Shown: positions 7,521 to 16,298, numbered from the stretch's first letter. The stretch is DNA of 42,073 nt from Crocinitomicaceae bacterium (GCA_017984635.1 JAGNZC010000022.1:1-42073), one strand, 5' to 3'. The notes: generated by a model not told the origin, from the letters alone. A program made the numbers and translations.

Positions 7521-8234
7521 ATGTCAAAATTAAGTGTCAATATCAATAAGATCGCAACGATGCGCAATGCTCGTGGAGGAAATATGCCTAATGTTGTTCA
7601 AGTAGCAATTGATTGTGAGCGTTTTGGAGCAGATGGAATTACCATTCATCCACGTCCAGATGAGCGACACATTACCACACAAGATGTGTATGATTTGAGT
7701 CAAGTTGTCACAACAGAATTCAACATTGAAGGCTATCCGGATGACCGTTTTATGAAAATCATTACAGATATTCGTCCGGCTCAAGCAACAATGGTTCCTG
7801 ATCCGCCGCATGTTTTAACATCCAATGCTGGTTGGGATACCAAAACAAACTTGCATTTATTGACCGATTTGAATCAGCAATTGCGTGCTTTGGGGGTTCG
7901 ATCATCTATTTTTGTGGACACCAATTTAGAAAACATAGAATTTGCTGCAAAATCTGGTGTTGATCGCATTGAGTTGTATACAGGACCTTATGCTGAAAGG
8001 TATTCAGAAAATCCAGCTAAAGCAATAGAAGCATATGTTGCAGCTGCCAATTACGCGAAAGAATTGGGATTAGAAATCAATGCAGGACATGATTTAAGCT
8101 TAGAAAATCTTCGTTATTTTAAAGAATGTATTCCATTTTTGGCAGAGGTTTCAATTGGACATGCCTTGATTTCTGATGCGTTGTATTTAGGATTGGAAAA
8201 TACAGTTCAGTTGTACAAAAAACAATTGCTTTAA
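7521..8234 (+). CDS. pdxJ: Pyridoxine 5'-phosphate synthase
   Basis: A 237-residue PdxJ, the TIM-barrel enzyme that condenses 1-deoxy-D-xylulose 5-phosphate with 3-amino-2-oxopropyl phosphate to form pyridoxine 5'-phosphate. Visible signatures are [16 protein letters not shown] at the N-terminus, [57 protein letters not shown], and the final INAGHDLSL...[12 protein letters not shown] phosphate-binding part. ATG at 7521 matches the family start; the open frame extends 27 bp further up but overlaps the promoter. The stop overlaps that of the convergent mscS-like gene by 4 bp, so no terminator lies between them. Confidence 0.95.
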   Translation: MSKLSVNINKIATMRNARGGNMPNVVQVAIDCERFGADGITIHPRPDERHITTQDVYDLSQVVTTEFNIEGYPDDRFMKIITDIRPAQATMVPDPPHVLTSNAGWDTKTNLHLLTDLNQQLRALGVRSSIFVDTNLENIEFAAKSGVDRIELYTGPYAERYSENPAKAIEAYVAAANYAKELGLEINAGHDLSLENLRYFKECIPFLAEVSIGHALISDALYLGLENTVQLYKKQLL

Positions 8235-9325
8235 TTTTTAATGTGAACCGTATTATGCGGGTAGGGAATGGTTATTTTGTATTCTCTAAACAAGCGATCG
8301 ATTTCAAAGCGAATTTCTGATTTGTAAAAATTAGCATCCCAACTTTGTTCTGCCCAAAAAACCAATTCCAAATCTAATCCATTCGTTCCAAAATTTGAGA
8401 GACGCACATCAATTGGTTTTGTTTTTTTAACTTTAGGATGACCAAAAGCAGCTTGTTTTAATAAGCGAGATACCATTTCAGTATTCGTCCCATAATCGAC
8501 TGTTAACGTGATGATAAAACGAGATAATTCTGTCCCATGACTCCAGTTTTCAACGTATTCTTGCGTTAATTTGGCATTGGGTATAATCAAGACATTTCCT
8601 TCACGTGTTTCAATTTGAGTGGTACGCACATTGATTTTAAGAATTTTAGCAACGATGGTCGATTTACCTTGTTCTGAAATTTCTACAACATCGCCTATTT
8701 TTATATTTCCCTCAATCAATAATACGATTCCTGAAAACATATCTTTGAACACATCTTGCAATCCTAATCCAATACCAACCAATAAGGCTGCAGAACCAGT
8801 TAACAATACGGTTAAATCGATGTCTAAGGTTTTTAACGCACTGACAATCGCGAAAATATAAATGATGTATTTAGCAATTTGAATGTAAACATATTCACTT
8901 CCAGCATTGTAATTCGGTTTGTTTCTAAATTGTTTGCTGATGTACAACTTCACAAAGTTGAGCAGCATTTTCGCACCAAAAAACAGTCCAATAATGACGA
9001 TAATTTGATAAAAGCTTAGTGTGAAATTTTTAGATTCAATTAAATTAAAATTTAAAAAATCACCAAAAGTAACGTTGTCATTGTTGATATTGAAACTCAA
9101 TACAGCTATGTAACTTGCTACCAAATATACACTTTGACTGAGTAATTTTAAATAGGTGATTTTTCTGCCTTCAACAGCAATATTGGCACTTTTCAAGTAG
9201 TCTTTCAGCATGTTGTGAATGACCTTTCTCAATACCAATGCAACAAAATAAATGACACTTAAAAAGATAATGTTCCAAAAACAAACTTTGTAGGGGCCAA
9301 GGTAAAATAAAGTATAACTCAACAT
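8231..9325 (-). CDS. MscS-family mechanosensitive channel
   Basis: A 364-residue inner-membrane protein with about four hydrophobic segments (around residues 15-33, 60-82, 105-125, 150-170) before the conserved MscS pore helix [20 protein letters not shown], rich in glycine and alanine. The beta domain follows ([39 protein letters not shown]) and then the alpha/beta C-terminal domain. It should open under membrane tension to release solutes. The gene begins 4 bp after the dnaG stop and is the last of the ispB-lipoprotein-dnaG-mscS operon; its stop overlaps that of pdxJ. Confidence 0.9.
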   Translation of the reverse strand: MLSYTLFYLGPYKVCFWNIIFLSVIYFVALVLRKVIHNMLKDYLKSANIAVEGRKITYLKLLSQSVYLVASYIAVLSFNINNDNVTFGDFLNFNLIESKNFTLSFYQIIVIIGLFFGAKMLLNFVKLYISKQFRNKPNYNAGSEYVYIQIAKYIIYIFAIVSALKTLDIDLTVLLTGSAALLVGIGLGLQDVFKDMFSGIVLLIEGNIKIGDVVEISEQGKSTIVAKILKINVRTTQIETREGNVLIIPNAKLTQEYVENWSHGTELSRFIITLTVDYGTNTEMVSRLLKQAAFGHPKVKKTKPIDVRLSNFGTNGLDLELVFWAEQSWDANFYKSEIRFEIDRLFREYKITIPYPHNTVHIKN

Positions 9326-9329
9326 GTGT

Positions 9330-11300
9330 TTAACGTAATATAATTCTTCCTAATTTTTCCGCAAATGCGATTTTAATTTTTTCGTAGGTCATTTGTTCTG
9401 ACAAAGCATCGAGTAATTCTTCATCGCTCATGTCACCGGCCAATTTTAAACGTTCTTGAATAGAACGAATGTGTGCTTCTATCTTCGATGATTTAAAATT
9501 GTAAATGGAATGAAAAACAGCTTCTTGCAAACGGTCACTTTCTGAACGCGTTGAAATATTGTACTGTGACAACCATTTTGAACTCAATTCGTATTCTTGA
9601 GATTCGATATCAGAAACAAATTGCACAATTGTTTGGTCTTCCAATTGTCTAAAATAGGTGGATGACAACAATTGATTTTCAGCTAAACCTTCTACAATTA
9701 ATTGGTGAATTTTTGCAAATTTTGGGTGTTCAAATGCCAATTCATCTTTATCCAATTCATGGCAAATAAACTCTGTTACACTCGTTTCTGCTTTTTTACT
9801 TGCGCCTTGTTCATCTAGTTGATCCACTTCAATTACACGTGTGCCATATTTGATGAGCAAACGAATCAAGTCATGTTCGCTGTTCTCCGCATTGTTTTCA
9901 AGTGTTTCAGCAATTTCAACAGGTTGATTCCCTGTTTGCATTGGTACAGGAATTTGTGCCAATTCAGGTTCTTGCAATTGTTTGGAAACAACGTTTTTAC
10001 GCAACTTCATCAGTTCATTTGAAATGATGCTTTCTTGAATATCGAACTGACTAGCAATCTGTTGCAAATAAACCGTTCGTGTAATTTGATCGGGAATTAA
10101 GGCAACAGAATGTACAATTTCTCGAATTAATTCCGCTTTTTTAATCGGATCCGATTCACCATCTTTTAATAAGATATCTGCTTTAAATGATATGAAATCT
10201 TGTGTATGAGCTTGAATGTATGCTTCTAATTCACTTGTACTTGCTTTTTTAGAATAGGAATCAGGATCTTCTCCTTCAGGGAAAAGTACCACTTTTACAT
10301 TCATTCCTTCTTCTAAAATCAAATCAATTCCACGAAAAGATGCTTTGATTCCAGCTGGATCGCCATCGTACAAAATAGTAATATTTTGAGTGTAACGACG
10401 AATCAGTTTAATTTGATCCTTTGTTAAAGAAGTTCCTGAAGAAGATACCACATTTTGTATGCCTGCTTGATACATACTGATTACATCGGTGTAACCTTCA
10501 CATAAAAAGCAATTGTCGTATTTGATAATATCTCCTTTTGAAAAATGAAGTCCGTATAAAATCTCACTTTTGTTGTAGATGATACTCTCAGGTGAATTGA
10601 AGTATTTGGCAATTTTTTTATCGGTAAAAAGTGTACGTCCACCAAAACCTAATACACGACCAGAAACACTGTGAATCGGAAACATAACACGTCCTCTAAA
10701 AAAATCAAAGCTACGTTCTTCTTTGGTTTTAACTAAACCAACTTTTTCAAGGTATTCTAATTTGTAGCCTTTTTTTAAGGCTGCTTTCGTGAAATCGTCT
10801 CCAGCATTGATACAGTAACCTAATTGGAATTTTTGAATGATGTCTTTTCGAAAACCACGTTCTTCAAAGTAGGAAAGAGCTACTGCTTTTCCTTCATCCG
10901 ATTCCATTAAATTCTGTGAAAAGTAATTTTTCGCAAATTCATTGATGATGTACAAACTCTCACGTTCAGTAATCGCGGCCATTTGTTCTGCTGTTGCAGG
11001 TTCATCTTCCGGGATTTGAATGTTGTATTTATCAGCTAACCATCGCAAAGCTTCCGGATAGGTAAAGTGTTCTTTTTCCATTAAAAAAGTCACAACAGAA
11101 CCACCTTTGCTCGTTGAAAAACATTTGAAAATTTGTTTGGCTGGCGACACAACAAACGATGGTGTTTTTTCATCTGTAAAAGGACTTAACCCTTTTAAGT
11201 TTGATCCAGCACGTTTTAAATTCACAAATTCACCGATCACCTCTTCGATGCGGGAAGTTTGCATAATTTCATCAATGATATGTGCGGGAATTTTAGACAT
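9330..11300 (-). CDS. dnaG: DNA primase DnaG, zinc ligands mostly lost
   Basis: A 656-residue replicative primase. The N-terminal domain keeps the family frame (LKGLSPFTDEKTPSFVVSP), but three of the four zinc ligands are gone: the usual Cys, His, Cys, Cys correspond to Ser39, Thr42, Cys60 and Thr63. The catalytic core follows (GFGGRTL), and the TOPRIM domain has the glutamate of CEGYTDV (268) and DGD (312-314), so catalysis should be intact. The C-terminal DnaB-interacting region (from ~430) is divergent, as usual. I recall the same zinc-ligand loss in other flavobacterial primases, so it is probably lineage-wide. The gene starts 2 bp after the lipoprotein stop. Confidence 0.95.
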   Translation of the reverse strand: MSKIPAHIIDEIMQTSRIEEVIGEFVNLKRAGSNLKGLSPFTDEKTPSFVVSPAKQIFKCFSTSKGGSVVTFLMEKEHFTYPEALRWLADKYNIQIPEDEPATAEQMAAITERESLYIINEFAKNYFSQNLMESDEGKAVALSYFEERGFRKDIIQKFQLGYCINAGDDFTKAALKKGYKLEYLEKVGLVKTKEERSFDFFRGRVMFPIHSVSGRVLGFGGRTLFTDKKIAKYFNSPESIIYNKSEILYGLHFSKGDIIKYDNCFLCEGYTDVISMYQAGIQNVVSSSGTSLTKDQIKLIRRYTQNITILYDGDPAGIKASFRGIDLILEEGMNVKVVLFPEGEDPDSYSKKASTSELEAYIQAHTQDFISFKADILLKDGESDPIKKAELIREIVHSVALIPDQITRTVYLQQIASQFDIQESIISNELMKLRKNVVSKQLQEPELAQIPVPMQTGNQPVEIAETLENNAENSEHDLIRLLIKYGTRVIEVDQLDEQGASKKAETSVTEFICHELDKDELAFEHPKFAKIHQLIVEGLAENQLLSSTYFRQLEDQTIVQFVSDIESQEYELSSKWLSQYNISTRSESDRLQEAVFHSIYNFKSSKIEAHIRSIQERLKLAGDMSDEELLDALSEQMTYEKIKIAFAEKLGRIILR

Positions 11301-11302
11301 TT

Positions 11303-11704
11303 TTATTCAGCTGGATAACCGTAATCTTTTTCGGATGCTACTTTTCCTTTTTCATCGTAAACTGTCCAAATACCAACTGTTTTGTCGTTTTGGTATTCAC
11401 CTCTGTAATGAGGAACTCCTGAAGGATATTTCACGACAGTAAATCCGTTTCTAATCCCTTCTTGGTATTCTGTAAACGATAATTCAGTGCCGTTTTGACC
11501 GTAAAAGCGCCAGATTCCATTTCTTCGTCCAAGCTTATCTTGCTGTCCTTGAAATTTAATTTGTTTTTTGCCAGGATACCATTCTGTAAAAACTCCATTT
11601 TTTACTTCAACCAATAGTTCTTTCTTACCATTTTTAGTAGCTCCATCATTTGATGAACAAGCGGCTAAGCTTAATAACAATATTAGTATTCCAATGTATT
11701 TCAT
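11303..11704 (-). CDS. Lipoprotein with MORN/YwqK-type repeats
   Basis: A 133-residue lipoprotein. The lipobox LAAC puts the lipidated cysteine at residue 16. The mature part contains three or four ~23-residue repeats of the MORN-variant (YwqK) type: NGVFTEWYPGKKQIKFQGQ, NGIWRFYGQNGTELSFTEY, NGFTVVKYPSGVPHYRGEY and GIWTVYDEKGKVASEKDY. Such repeats in Bacteroidota envelope proteins have no firm function. It sits between a polyprenyl synthase gene (18 bp upstream) and dnaG (2 bp downstream) in one operon. Confidence 0.85.
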   Translation of the reverse strand: MKYIGILILLLSLAACSSNDGATKNGKKELLVEVKNGVFTEWYPGKKQIKFQGQQDKLGRRNGIWRFYGQNGTELSFTEYQEGIRNGFTVVKYPSGVPHYRGEYQNDKTVGIWTVYDEKGKVASEKDYGYPAE

Positions 11705-11722
11705 AGTATTTTAAATTACAAG

Positions 11723-12694
11723 TTATTTATCACGTAAAGTGGTATATTCTACCAAACCAATCAATGAATTTTTTGCAGAAGAATCAGGAATAGAAGCTAA
11801 TAATTCCAAGGCTTCTTCTTTTAATGCGATCATTTTTTGATGTGCATAATGAATCCCTCCATTGTCAATGACTATTGATATAGCACGTTGAACCGCTTTA
11901 GGTTGTTCATTTTTATTCTTTACAATGTTTAACAATTCTCTTTTTGTTGCTGCATCAACGGTGTTTAGCACATGAATAATCGGCAAGGTCATTTTGCGTT
12001 CTCGAATGTCAATTCCTGAAGGTTTTCCAATTTTATCCGGAGAACCGTAATCAAAAATATCGTCTTTTATTTGAAACGCTAGTCCAACTAATTCTCCAAA
12101 TTTTCGCATCTTTTCACTCATATCCTCTCGGTTTGCTGCAATTGCACCAGCTTCACAACACGTGGCAATCAACGAGGCTGTTTTTTGACGGATGACATCA
12201 AAGTAAATCTCTTCAGTGATATCTAAATGTCGTGCTTTCTCAATCTGTAACAATTCACCTTCGCTCATCTCGCGCACTGCACGAGCAACAACGTGTAGTA
12301 AATCTACATTGTTTTTTTCGATCGAAAGCAACAAAACTTTTGAAAGCATATAATCACCTACTAAAACGGCTATTTTGTTTTTCCAAAGGGCGTTGATCGA
12401 GAAGAAACCTCTTCGTTCATTCGCATCATCGACCACATCGTCGTGTACTAAAGTTGCGGTATGCAGTAATTCAACTAAAGCAGCAGCATCAAATGTTTTG
12501 TCTGTTATTTCTCCCAACATTTTAGAAGTAAGAAACACAAACATAGGACGCATTTGCTTCCCTTTTCGTTTTACAATGTAGTGGGTGATTTTATCTAATA
12601 AAGGAACTTTGGACTGCATACTTTTTTTAAAGTGCGCCTCAAATTCAGTCATTTCAGTTTGAATTGGATCTAAAATTTCTTTAACAGATAACAT
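11723..12694 (-). CDS. All-trans polyprenyl diphosphate synthase
   Basis: A 323-residue trans-isoprenyl synthase that condenses isopentenyl diphosphate units into the long side chain, most likely for menaquinone. The first aspartate-rich motif is DDVVD (85-89) with the arginine pair at 94-95, and the second is KDDIFDYG (211-215 for the aspartates). GKQMRP near residue 45 is the substrate-binding signature. Small residues (Thr80, Ala80 region LLHTATLVHDD) ahead of the first motif are typical of long-chain synthases such as IspB/octaprenyl synthase; I cannot fix the chain length. First gene of the operon that continues into dnaG. Confidence 0.9.
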   Translation of the reverse strand: MLSVKEILDPIQTEMTEFEAHFKKSMQSKVPLLDKITHYIVKRKGKQMRPMFVFLTSKMLGEITDKTFDAAALVELLHTATLVHDDVVDDANERRGFFSINALWKNKIAVLVGDYMLSKVLLLSIEKNNVDLLHVVARAVREMSEGELLQIEKARHLDITEEIYFDVIRQKTASLIATCCEAGAIAANREDMSEKMRKFGELVGLAFQIKDDIFDYGSPDKIGKPSGIDIRERKMTLPIIHVLNTVDAATKRELLNIVKNKNEQPKAVQRAISIVIDNGGIHYAHQKMIALKEEALELLASIPDSSAKNSLIGLVEYTTLRDK

Positions 12695-12698
12695 ATAA

Positions 12699-12706
12699 CA
12701 AATATA
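12699..12706 (-). promoter_or_regulatory. -7 element TATATTTG, 4 nt from the start codon
   Basis: On the minus strand TATATTTG is followed by only TTAT before the ATG of the polyprenyl synthase gene. If this is the active promoter, the message begins at or within a couple of bases of the start codon. Confidence 0.5.
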
Positions 12707-12808
12707 CGTTATAGAATCACTAAATCAGCAACTTTTGGTTGGAATTTATCCACGATTGTAAAAATTGTAGCTTAAAGAAAAGGTTAAACGATGGATGTAA
12801 AAAGTGAT

Positions 12809-13882
12809 TTATTTCAAAACACGTTCTTTTTGATCAATCGCATTGTTTTTATTTGCGAGTTGTCCGCATGCCGCATCAATGTCTTTTCCTCTACTTCTGC
12901 GCACATTGACCACCAAATTTTTAGATTCAATATATGCGGCAAAAGCATCTACATTTGCTTTGGAAGCTTGTTGGAATTCGCCACCATCGATGGTGTTGTA
13001 TTCAATGATGTTGATTTTACAAGGTACGCATCGAGCAAATGCAGCTAATTCTTGTGCATCCTCGATTTTATCGTTGAAGTCTTTGAAAATAATGTATTCA
13101 AACGTGATTCTTGCATCCGTTTTTTGGTGGAAATAACGTAACGCATCCGCTAATTCTTCTAAATTATTAGAATCATTAATTTCCATGATGTGGCTTCTCT
13201 TTTTATCGTTGGCAGCATGCAAAGAAAGGGCTAAGTTGAATTTCACTTCGTCATCGCCTAATTTGCGAATCATTTTTGCGATTCCTGCTGTAGAAACCGT
13301 AATACGTTTAGGCGACATTCCCAATCCTTCAGGAGAAGTGATCATTTCAATTGAACGCAAGGTGTTTTTGTAATTCAACAAGGGTTCGCCCATTCCCATA
13401 TATACAATATTGGTGAGCGGCGTTCTGTAGCGATTTTCTGCTTGATTTTTTAAGTAAACAACTTGATCTACGATTTCACCAGCCGTCAAATTCCGCATGA
13501 GTTTGAGTCGCCCCGTTGCACAAAACGTACACGATAAACTACAGCCAACTTGCGAAGAGATACACGCTGTTGTTCGAGTTGCTGTAGGAATTAACACTCC
13601 TTCAACAACTTTTCCATCTCCAACTGAAAAAGCGCATTTAATGGTTTTATCTGAACTAATTTGCTGGTCGTCTAAACGAATCTTATCAATGAAATAGTGT
13701 TCGTTAAGTTTTTGGCGCAAGGGAACACTTAGGTTTGACATTTCATCAAAGGAAGTAGCATTTTTTTGCCACAACCACTCGAAAACTTGTTTTGCCCGAA
13801 AGGATTTTTCACCAAAAATTGCCATGGATGCTTTTAATTCATCCAATGATAGATTTCTGATATTTACTAGTTCTGTTTGCAT
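12809..13882 (-). CDS. rlmN: 23S rRNA (adenine2503-C2) methyltransferase
   Basis: A 357-residue radical-SAM methyltransferase that methylates C2 of A2503 in 23S rRNA (and A37 of some tRNAs). The iron-sulfur cluster cysteines are in GCSLSCTFC (114, 118, 121), preceded by the conserved Cys107, and the methyl-carrying cysteine is C339 in IDAACGQL. MGMGEPLLNY is the GGE-like SAM-binding motif. Length and start are typical. The gene is separated from the polyprenyl synthase gene by ~114 bp and has its own promoter. On its other side lies the accessory island. Confidence 0.95.
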   Translation of the reverse strand: MQTELVNIRNLSLDELKASMAIFGEKSFRAKQVFEWLWQKNATSFDEMSNLSVPLRQKLNEHYFIDKIRLDDQQISSDKTIKCAFSVGDGKVVEGVLIPTATRTTACISSQVGCSLSCTFCATGRLKLMRNLTAGEIVDQVVYLKNQAENRYRTPLTNIVYMGMGEPLLNYKNTLRSIEMITSPEGLGMSPKRITVSTAGIAKMIRKLGDDEVKFNLALSLHAANDKKRSHIMEINDSNNLEELADALRYFHQKTDARITFEYIIFKDFNDKIEDAQELAAFARCVPCKINIIEYNTIDGGEFQQASKANVDAFAAYIESKNLVVNVRRSRGKDIDAACGQLANKNNAIDQKERVLK

Positions 13883-13889
13883 CGCAGTA

Positions 13890-13897
13890 CAAAGGTA
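13890..13897 (-). promoter_or_regulatory. -7 element TACCTTTG of rlmN
   Basis: TACCTTTG on the minus strand is 7 nt from the rlmN ATG, again implying a very short or absent leader. Confidence 0.5.
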
Positions 13898-13936
13898 TCG
13901 ATTTTAATAAGTTTTTTAAAGAAGATTTTGGGAAAG

Positions 13937-14139
13937 TTATTTAGTCTTCAACTTTAAAATCACTTCTTTAGCTTCTTCTAGTAAATCTGTGTTTTCCAAT
14001 TCTCTTTTCTCAAAGCCATATTTTGCAGCAGTACACGCTTCAAATAGTGCCTTAATTTTTAGTTGGAACTCATCAGAAATAGCTTGGTCTTGCATCGCTT
14101 GGATTACGAGTTGCTAGGAAGTCTGTGTGTCGCTTTTAA
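13937..14139 (-). pseudogene. Duplicated 3' fragment of batD
   Basis: A degraded second copy of the last ~67 codons of batD. Over 157 bp (13965-14121) it matches 16429-16585 with 8 mismatches and no gaps. Read in the batD frame it keeps the same protein (QLVIQAMQDQAISDEFQ...) but an AAG codon has become TAG at 14114-14116. Of the other differences, four are synonymous and three change an amino acid. It ends with its own stop at 13937 and a slightly different tail (ILKLKTK instead of IGKLGA). It abuts the stop of the 104-residue gene at 14146. It has no start and is surely not expressed as part of BatD. Confidence 0.9.
13965..14121 (-). repeat. 157-bp direct repeat, copy A
   Basis: Matches copy B at 16429-16585 at 149 of 157 positions, same orientation. 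The pair brackets the accessory genes of the island. Confidence 0.92.
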
Positions 14140-14145
14140 AACCAC

Positions 14146-14460
14146 CTACTCAAAATAGAATTCAATTACAGAACCTTTTATAAAAAGTTTACCTGTTCTT
14201 CGAAATATAATAAGTTTATCCAAGTCAAAATAGAGAGATCCGTCAATCACTAGAAAATTATTTTCTATTTTAAAAACTCTTGTTTGATATTTTGAAAATT
14301 GCTCTTTATATAAACTAGAGGATACTTCCACCGCTGTTATGTTTGGCAATTTGATTATTGAATCAATTTGACTTGTTTTAATGTCAAGTTGGGTCTTTAC
14401 GTTTTGACTATACGCTAATACTGAAGTCATAATAGACAATAGGATAATACTGCTTTTCAT
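14146..14460 (-). CDS. Uncharacterised small secreted protein (island)
   Basis: A 104-residue protein I do not recognise. Residues 1-19 form a signal peptide (MKSSIILLSIMTSVLAYSQ), so it is exported. The mature ~85 residues contain alternating short strands (FLVIDGSLYFDLDKLIIFRR, KLFIKGSVIEFYF) and end in an aromatic strand. No cysteines or catalytic motifs are seen. It is the last gene in the island's transcription direction, downstream of the attC-like element, and the batD fragment begins within a few bases of its stop. Confidence 0.65.
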   Translation of the reverse strand: MKSSIILLSIMTSVLAYSQNVKTQLDIKTSQIDSIIKLPNITAVEVSSSLYKEQFSKYQTRVFKIENNFLVIDGSLYFDLDKLIIFRRTGKLFIKGSVIEFYFE

Positions 14461-14533
14461 ATATTGTTACTTTAATTAAAAAACAAATTCTTAATAGTTA
14501 TAAATTTTATACGTTTCTTTTAGTGACCTTGCA

Positions 14534-14673
14534 GCTAACGTTTCGCAGCTTGGCGATCGGCTCGACTTTTAAACAAATCGTTTCTCCGAAGTTAAGATTA
14601 TTTTGTTTCAAATTTATCATGGTTTCGAAGTGATATTTAGGGGTTGGCGCCATGACAGCTGTTATGGGTTAGC
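14534..14673 (-). repeat. attC-like imperfect inverted repeat
   Basis: On the plus strand the element opens with GCTAAC (14534-14539), a 6-nt spacer, then CAGCT and TGGCG (14546-14555). It closes with CGCCA, TGAC, AGCTG (14657-14661), another 6-nt spacer, and GTTAGC (14668-14673). The outer and inner arms are complementary, the spacers are equal in length and unpaired, and the whole is 140 bp. This is the R-spacer-L...L-spacer-R layout of integron attC sites. On the minus strand it follows the stop of the Lit-like gene by 11 bp, where a cassette attC should be. Central bases do not form an obvious strong stem. Confidence 0.55.
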
Positions 14674-14684
14674 TTTAAAATCTT

Positions 14685-15638
14685 CTATGACTTTTTAAAT
14701 TTATTTATTCCTGTGTTTTTTAACTCCTTTAACTCCTCAACCATTTCATAAAAATGCTTTTTATAACTGTCTCCACTTTTATAAGTAACTGGTAAATGAA
14801 ATAATTCATGATTGGTCTGCCATTCTATAATTGACCAAATTGCAAACCCCCAAAGTAAATCTGAATCTTTCAATTTCAATCTTTCCAAATACTTTGTAAT
14901 CCTATCTTCTGGTGCAGGGTGAGAGATTGAATTCGAAAATTTGTTTCGTGAAAAACTAATACTGTTAAGCGCAAAGATTAGGGATAATTTACCGGTAAAA
15001 TCATCTTCTTTTGTTAGCGTTTGAAAAGTCCAATCTAATGCCACATTATCTGCATCAACTTCCATTTTTTGAATATTTTCTGGAGTTCGAAGTTTTGACT
15101 CAATAAATGTATGACCAAGAAAAATATGTGCAAATTCATGAAATATAATATATCTTACACAAATAATGAAAACTGAATTAGAAACACCTATTAATCTGTT
15201 TTCGTCTTTGCCAAAAAGTTCTGGATTAGGTAACATTTCCTTATTCCAAAAATTATATTCTGTCATCAGTCCATGTACATGATTTCTTAATTCTCTAGCC
15301 TCTTTATTTTCATTAGAAGACACTACTTTCCCTCCAATTGGCGTTGTTACGATCATACTATAAATATAGCCCCAAAGGAAGGATAGAAAAGTATCATGCA
15401 AAGTTATCTTGAAACCATTTGTTGATGGCCCAATTACTTTTGTGTTTTCTGTCAAGAATTCTAATTTAACATTTGCTAAATTTTGATTTGGTCTTAATTG
15501 ATGAAGTGATTCTTTAATGTTAATAAAATCAGATTCAATATTACTATAGAAAACTCTAATTGGTTGGTCTCCTGGTTGATTATCGATACCATTAGTAAAA
15601 TAGTGGCATTTTATGTTTTGTCGCTCATCTACTTTCAT
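14685..15638 (-). CDS. Lit-like (peptidase U49 family) HEXXH metalloprotease
   Basis: A 317-residue soluble protein with a zinc-protease signature: HEFAH (167-171) followed by IFLGH, and about 20 residues later E-VDAD (193-197) in KMEVDADNVALDW, the expected third-ligand region. HEFAHIFLGH plus E.DAD.VA..W and a later SHPAPEDRI resemble the U49/Lit family. The best known member, E. coli Lit, cleaves EF-Tu after T4 infection and aborts phage growth. Many family members are unstudied, so a defence role here is inference. No signal peptide. It is flanked by island genes of unknown function, with an attC-like element just after its stop. Confidence 0.7.
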   Translation of the reverse strand: MKVDERQNIKCHYFTNGIDNQPGDQPIRVFYSNIESDFINIKESLHQLRPNQNLANVKLEFLTENTKVIGPSTNGFKITLHDTFLSFLWGYIYSMIVTTPIGGKVVSSNENKEARELRNHVHGLMTEYNFWNKEMLPNPELFGKDENRLIGVSNSVFIICVRYIIFHEFAHIFLGHTFIESKLRTPENIQKMEVDADNVALDWTFQTLTKEDDFTGKLSLIFALNSISFSRNKFSNSISHPAPEDRITKYLERLKLKDSDLLWGFAIWSIIEWQTNHELFHLPVTYKSGDSYKKHFYEMVEELKELKNTGINKFKKS

Positions 15639-15747
15639 GAGTATTTTCTTCGGTTATCATATTTCACCTAACACCTTTTACTGGCTGGTTTTTAAACCAT
15701 GCAAAGAATGCTTTTCAGTATGTCAATGTCTCTCAATTTCGTTTTTT

Positions 15748-16185
15748 TTACCATTCTCTCCATTCCTCAGTAATATCATCGTCTCTTGTGTTAAACCCTT
15801 TTAAACTCCCTGAAAGGATTATGATTTCAGCTATATCTTCTCGTTGTTCAGTCTCAATAAGTTCATACTCACATTTTTCATTAATTTCATTTAATAAAAT
15901 AACTGTTTTCTCAACTATAAACATAGCGTCTTTTTTAGAGTCTGCTTTTTCAATATTAATTATGTAATCGTCTATAATATTCATACATTTTTCCACGTCT
16001 TTTTCAGTATATGCAGTCTCTCCTGGTTCAATGAAATCAATCATGTTTTGTTTTAATCTAGTGTAAATTTCTTGGATTTCTGTGTTTTTAATAGATGCCA
16101 TAGTTTTACTTTTTACGTTGTTTCCATTTTTTGATTTACAAGAAAATCCTAAAATGATAATTAATATTAAAGATGTTATTTTCAT
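15748..16185 (-). CDS. Uncharacterised lipoprotein, possibly DUF4844-like
   Basis: A 145-residue lipoprotein. I start it at 16185 (MKITSLILIIILGFSCKSK) because this gives a clean signal peptide with lipobox GFSC; the frame stays open 45 bp further up without a signal-like start. The mature part is helical and acidic and ends in DDDITEEWREW. A TEEWREW ending is what I remember for DUF4844 proteins of Bacteroidota accessory regions, but I cannot verify it. Function unknown. It is the first gene after the island promoter at 16299-16335 and is followed 109 bp later by the Lit-like gene. Confidence 0.65.
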   Translation of the reverse strand: MKITSLILIIILGFSCKSKNGNNVKSKTMASIKNTEIQEIYTRLKQNMIDFIEPGETAYTEKDVEKCMNIIDDYIINIEKADSKKDAMFIVEKTVILLNEINEKCEYELIETEQREDIAEIIILSGSLKGFNTRDDDITEEWREW

Positions 16186-16298
16186 GTAAAAGATTATTTT
16201 TTTGTCTTTATCAACTTTTCCTTCTGTCAAATTTAATCGAAGGAAGATTTCAAACTTGTGAGTAACTTGTATTTATGCTCAACTTTATAGTGTTAATC

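Noticed and set aside
8225..8240. Terminator between pdxJ and the mscS-like gene
   Set aside because: The stop codons overlap by 4 bp and no hairpin with a T-tract is present.
15639..15747. Possible second attC-like site between the lipoprotein and Lit-like genes
   Set aside because: CCTAAC (15667-15672) fits a core site and TGGTTTTTAAACCA (15686-15699) is a small palindrome, but there is no partner arm with the equal-spacer layout.
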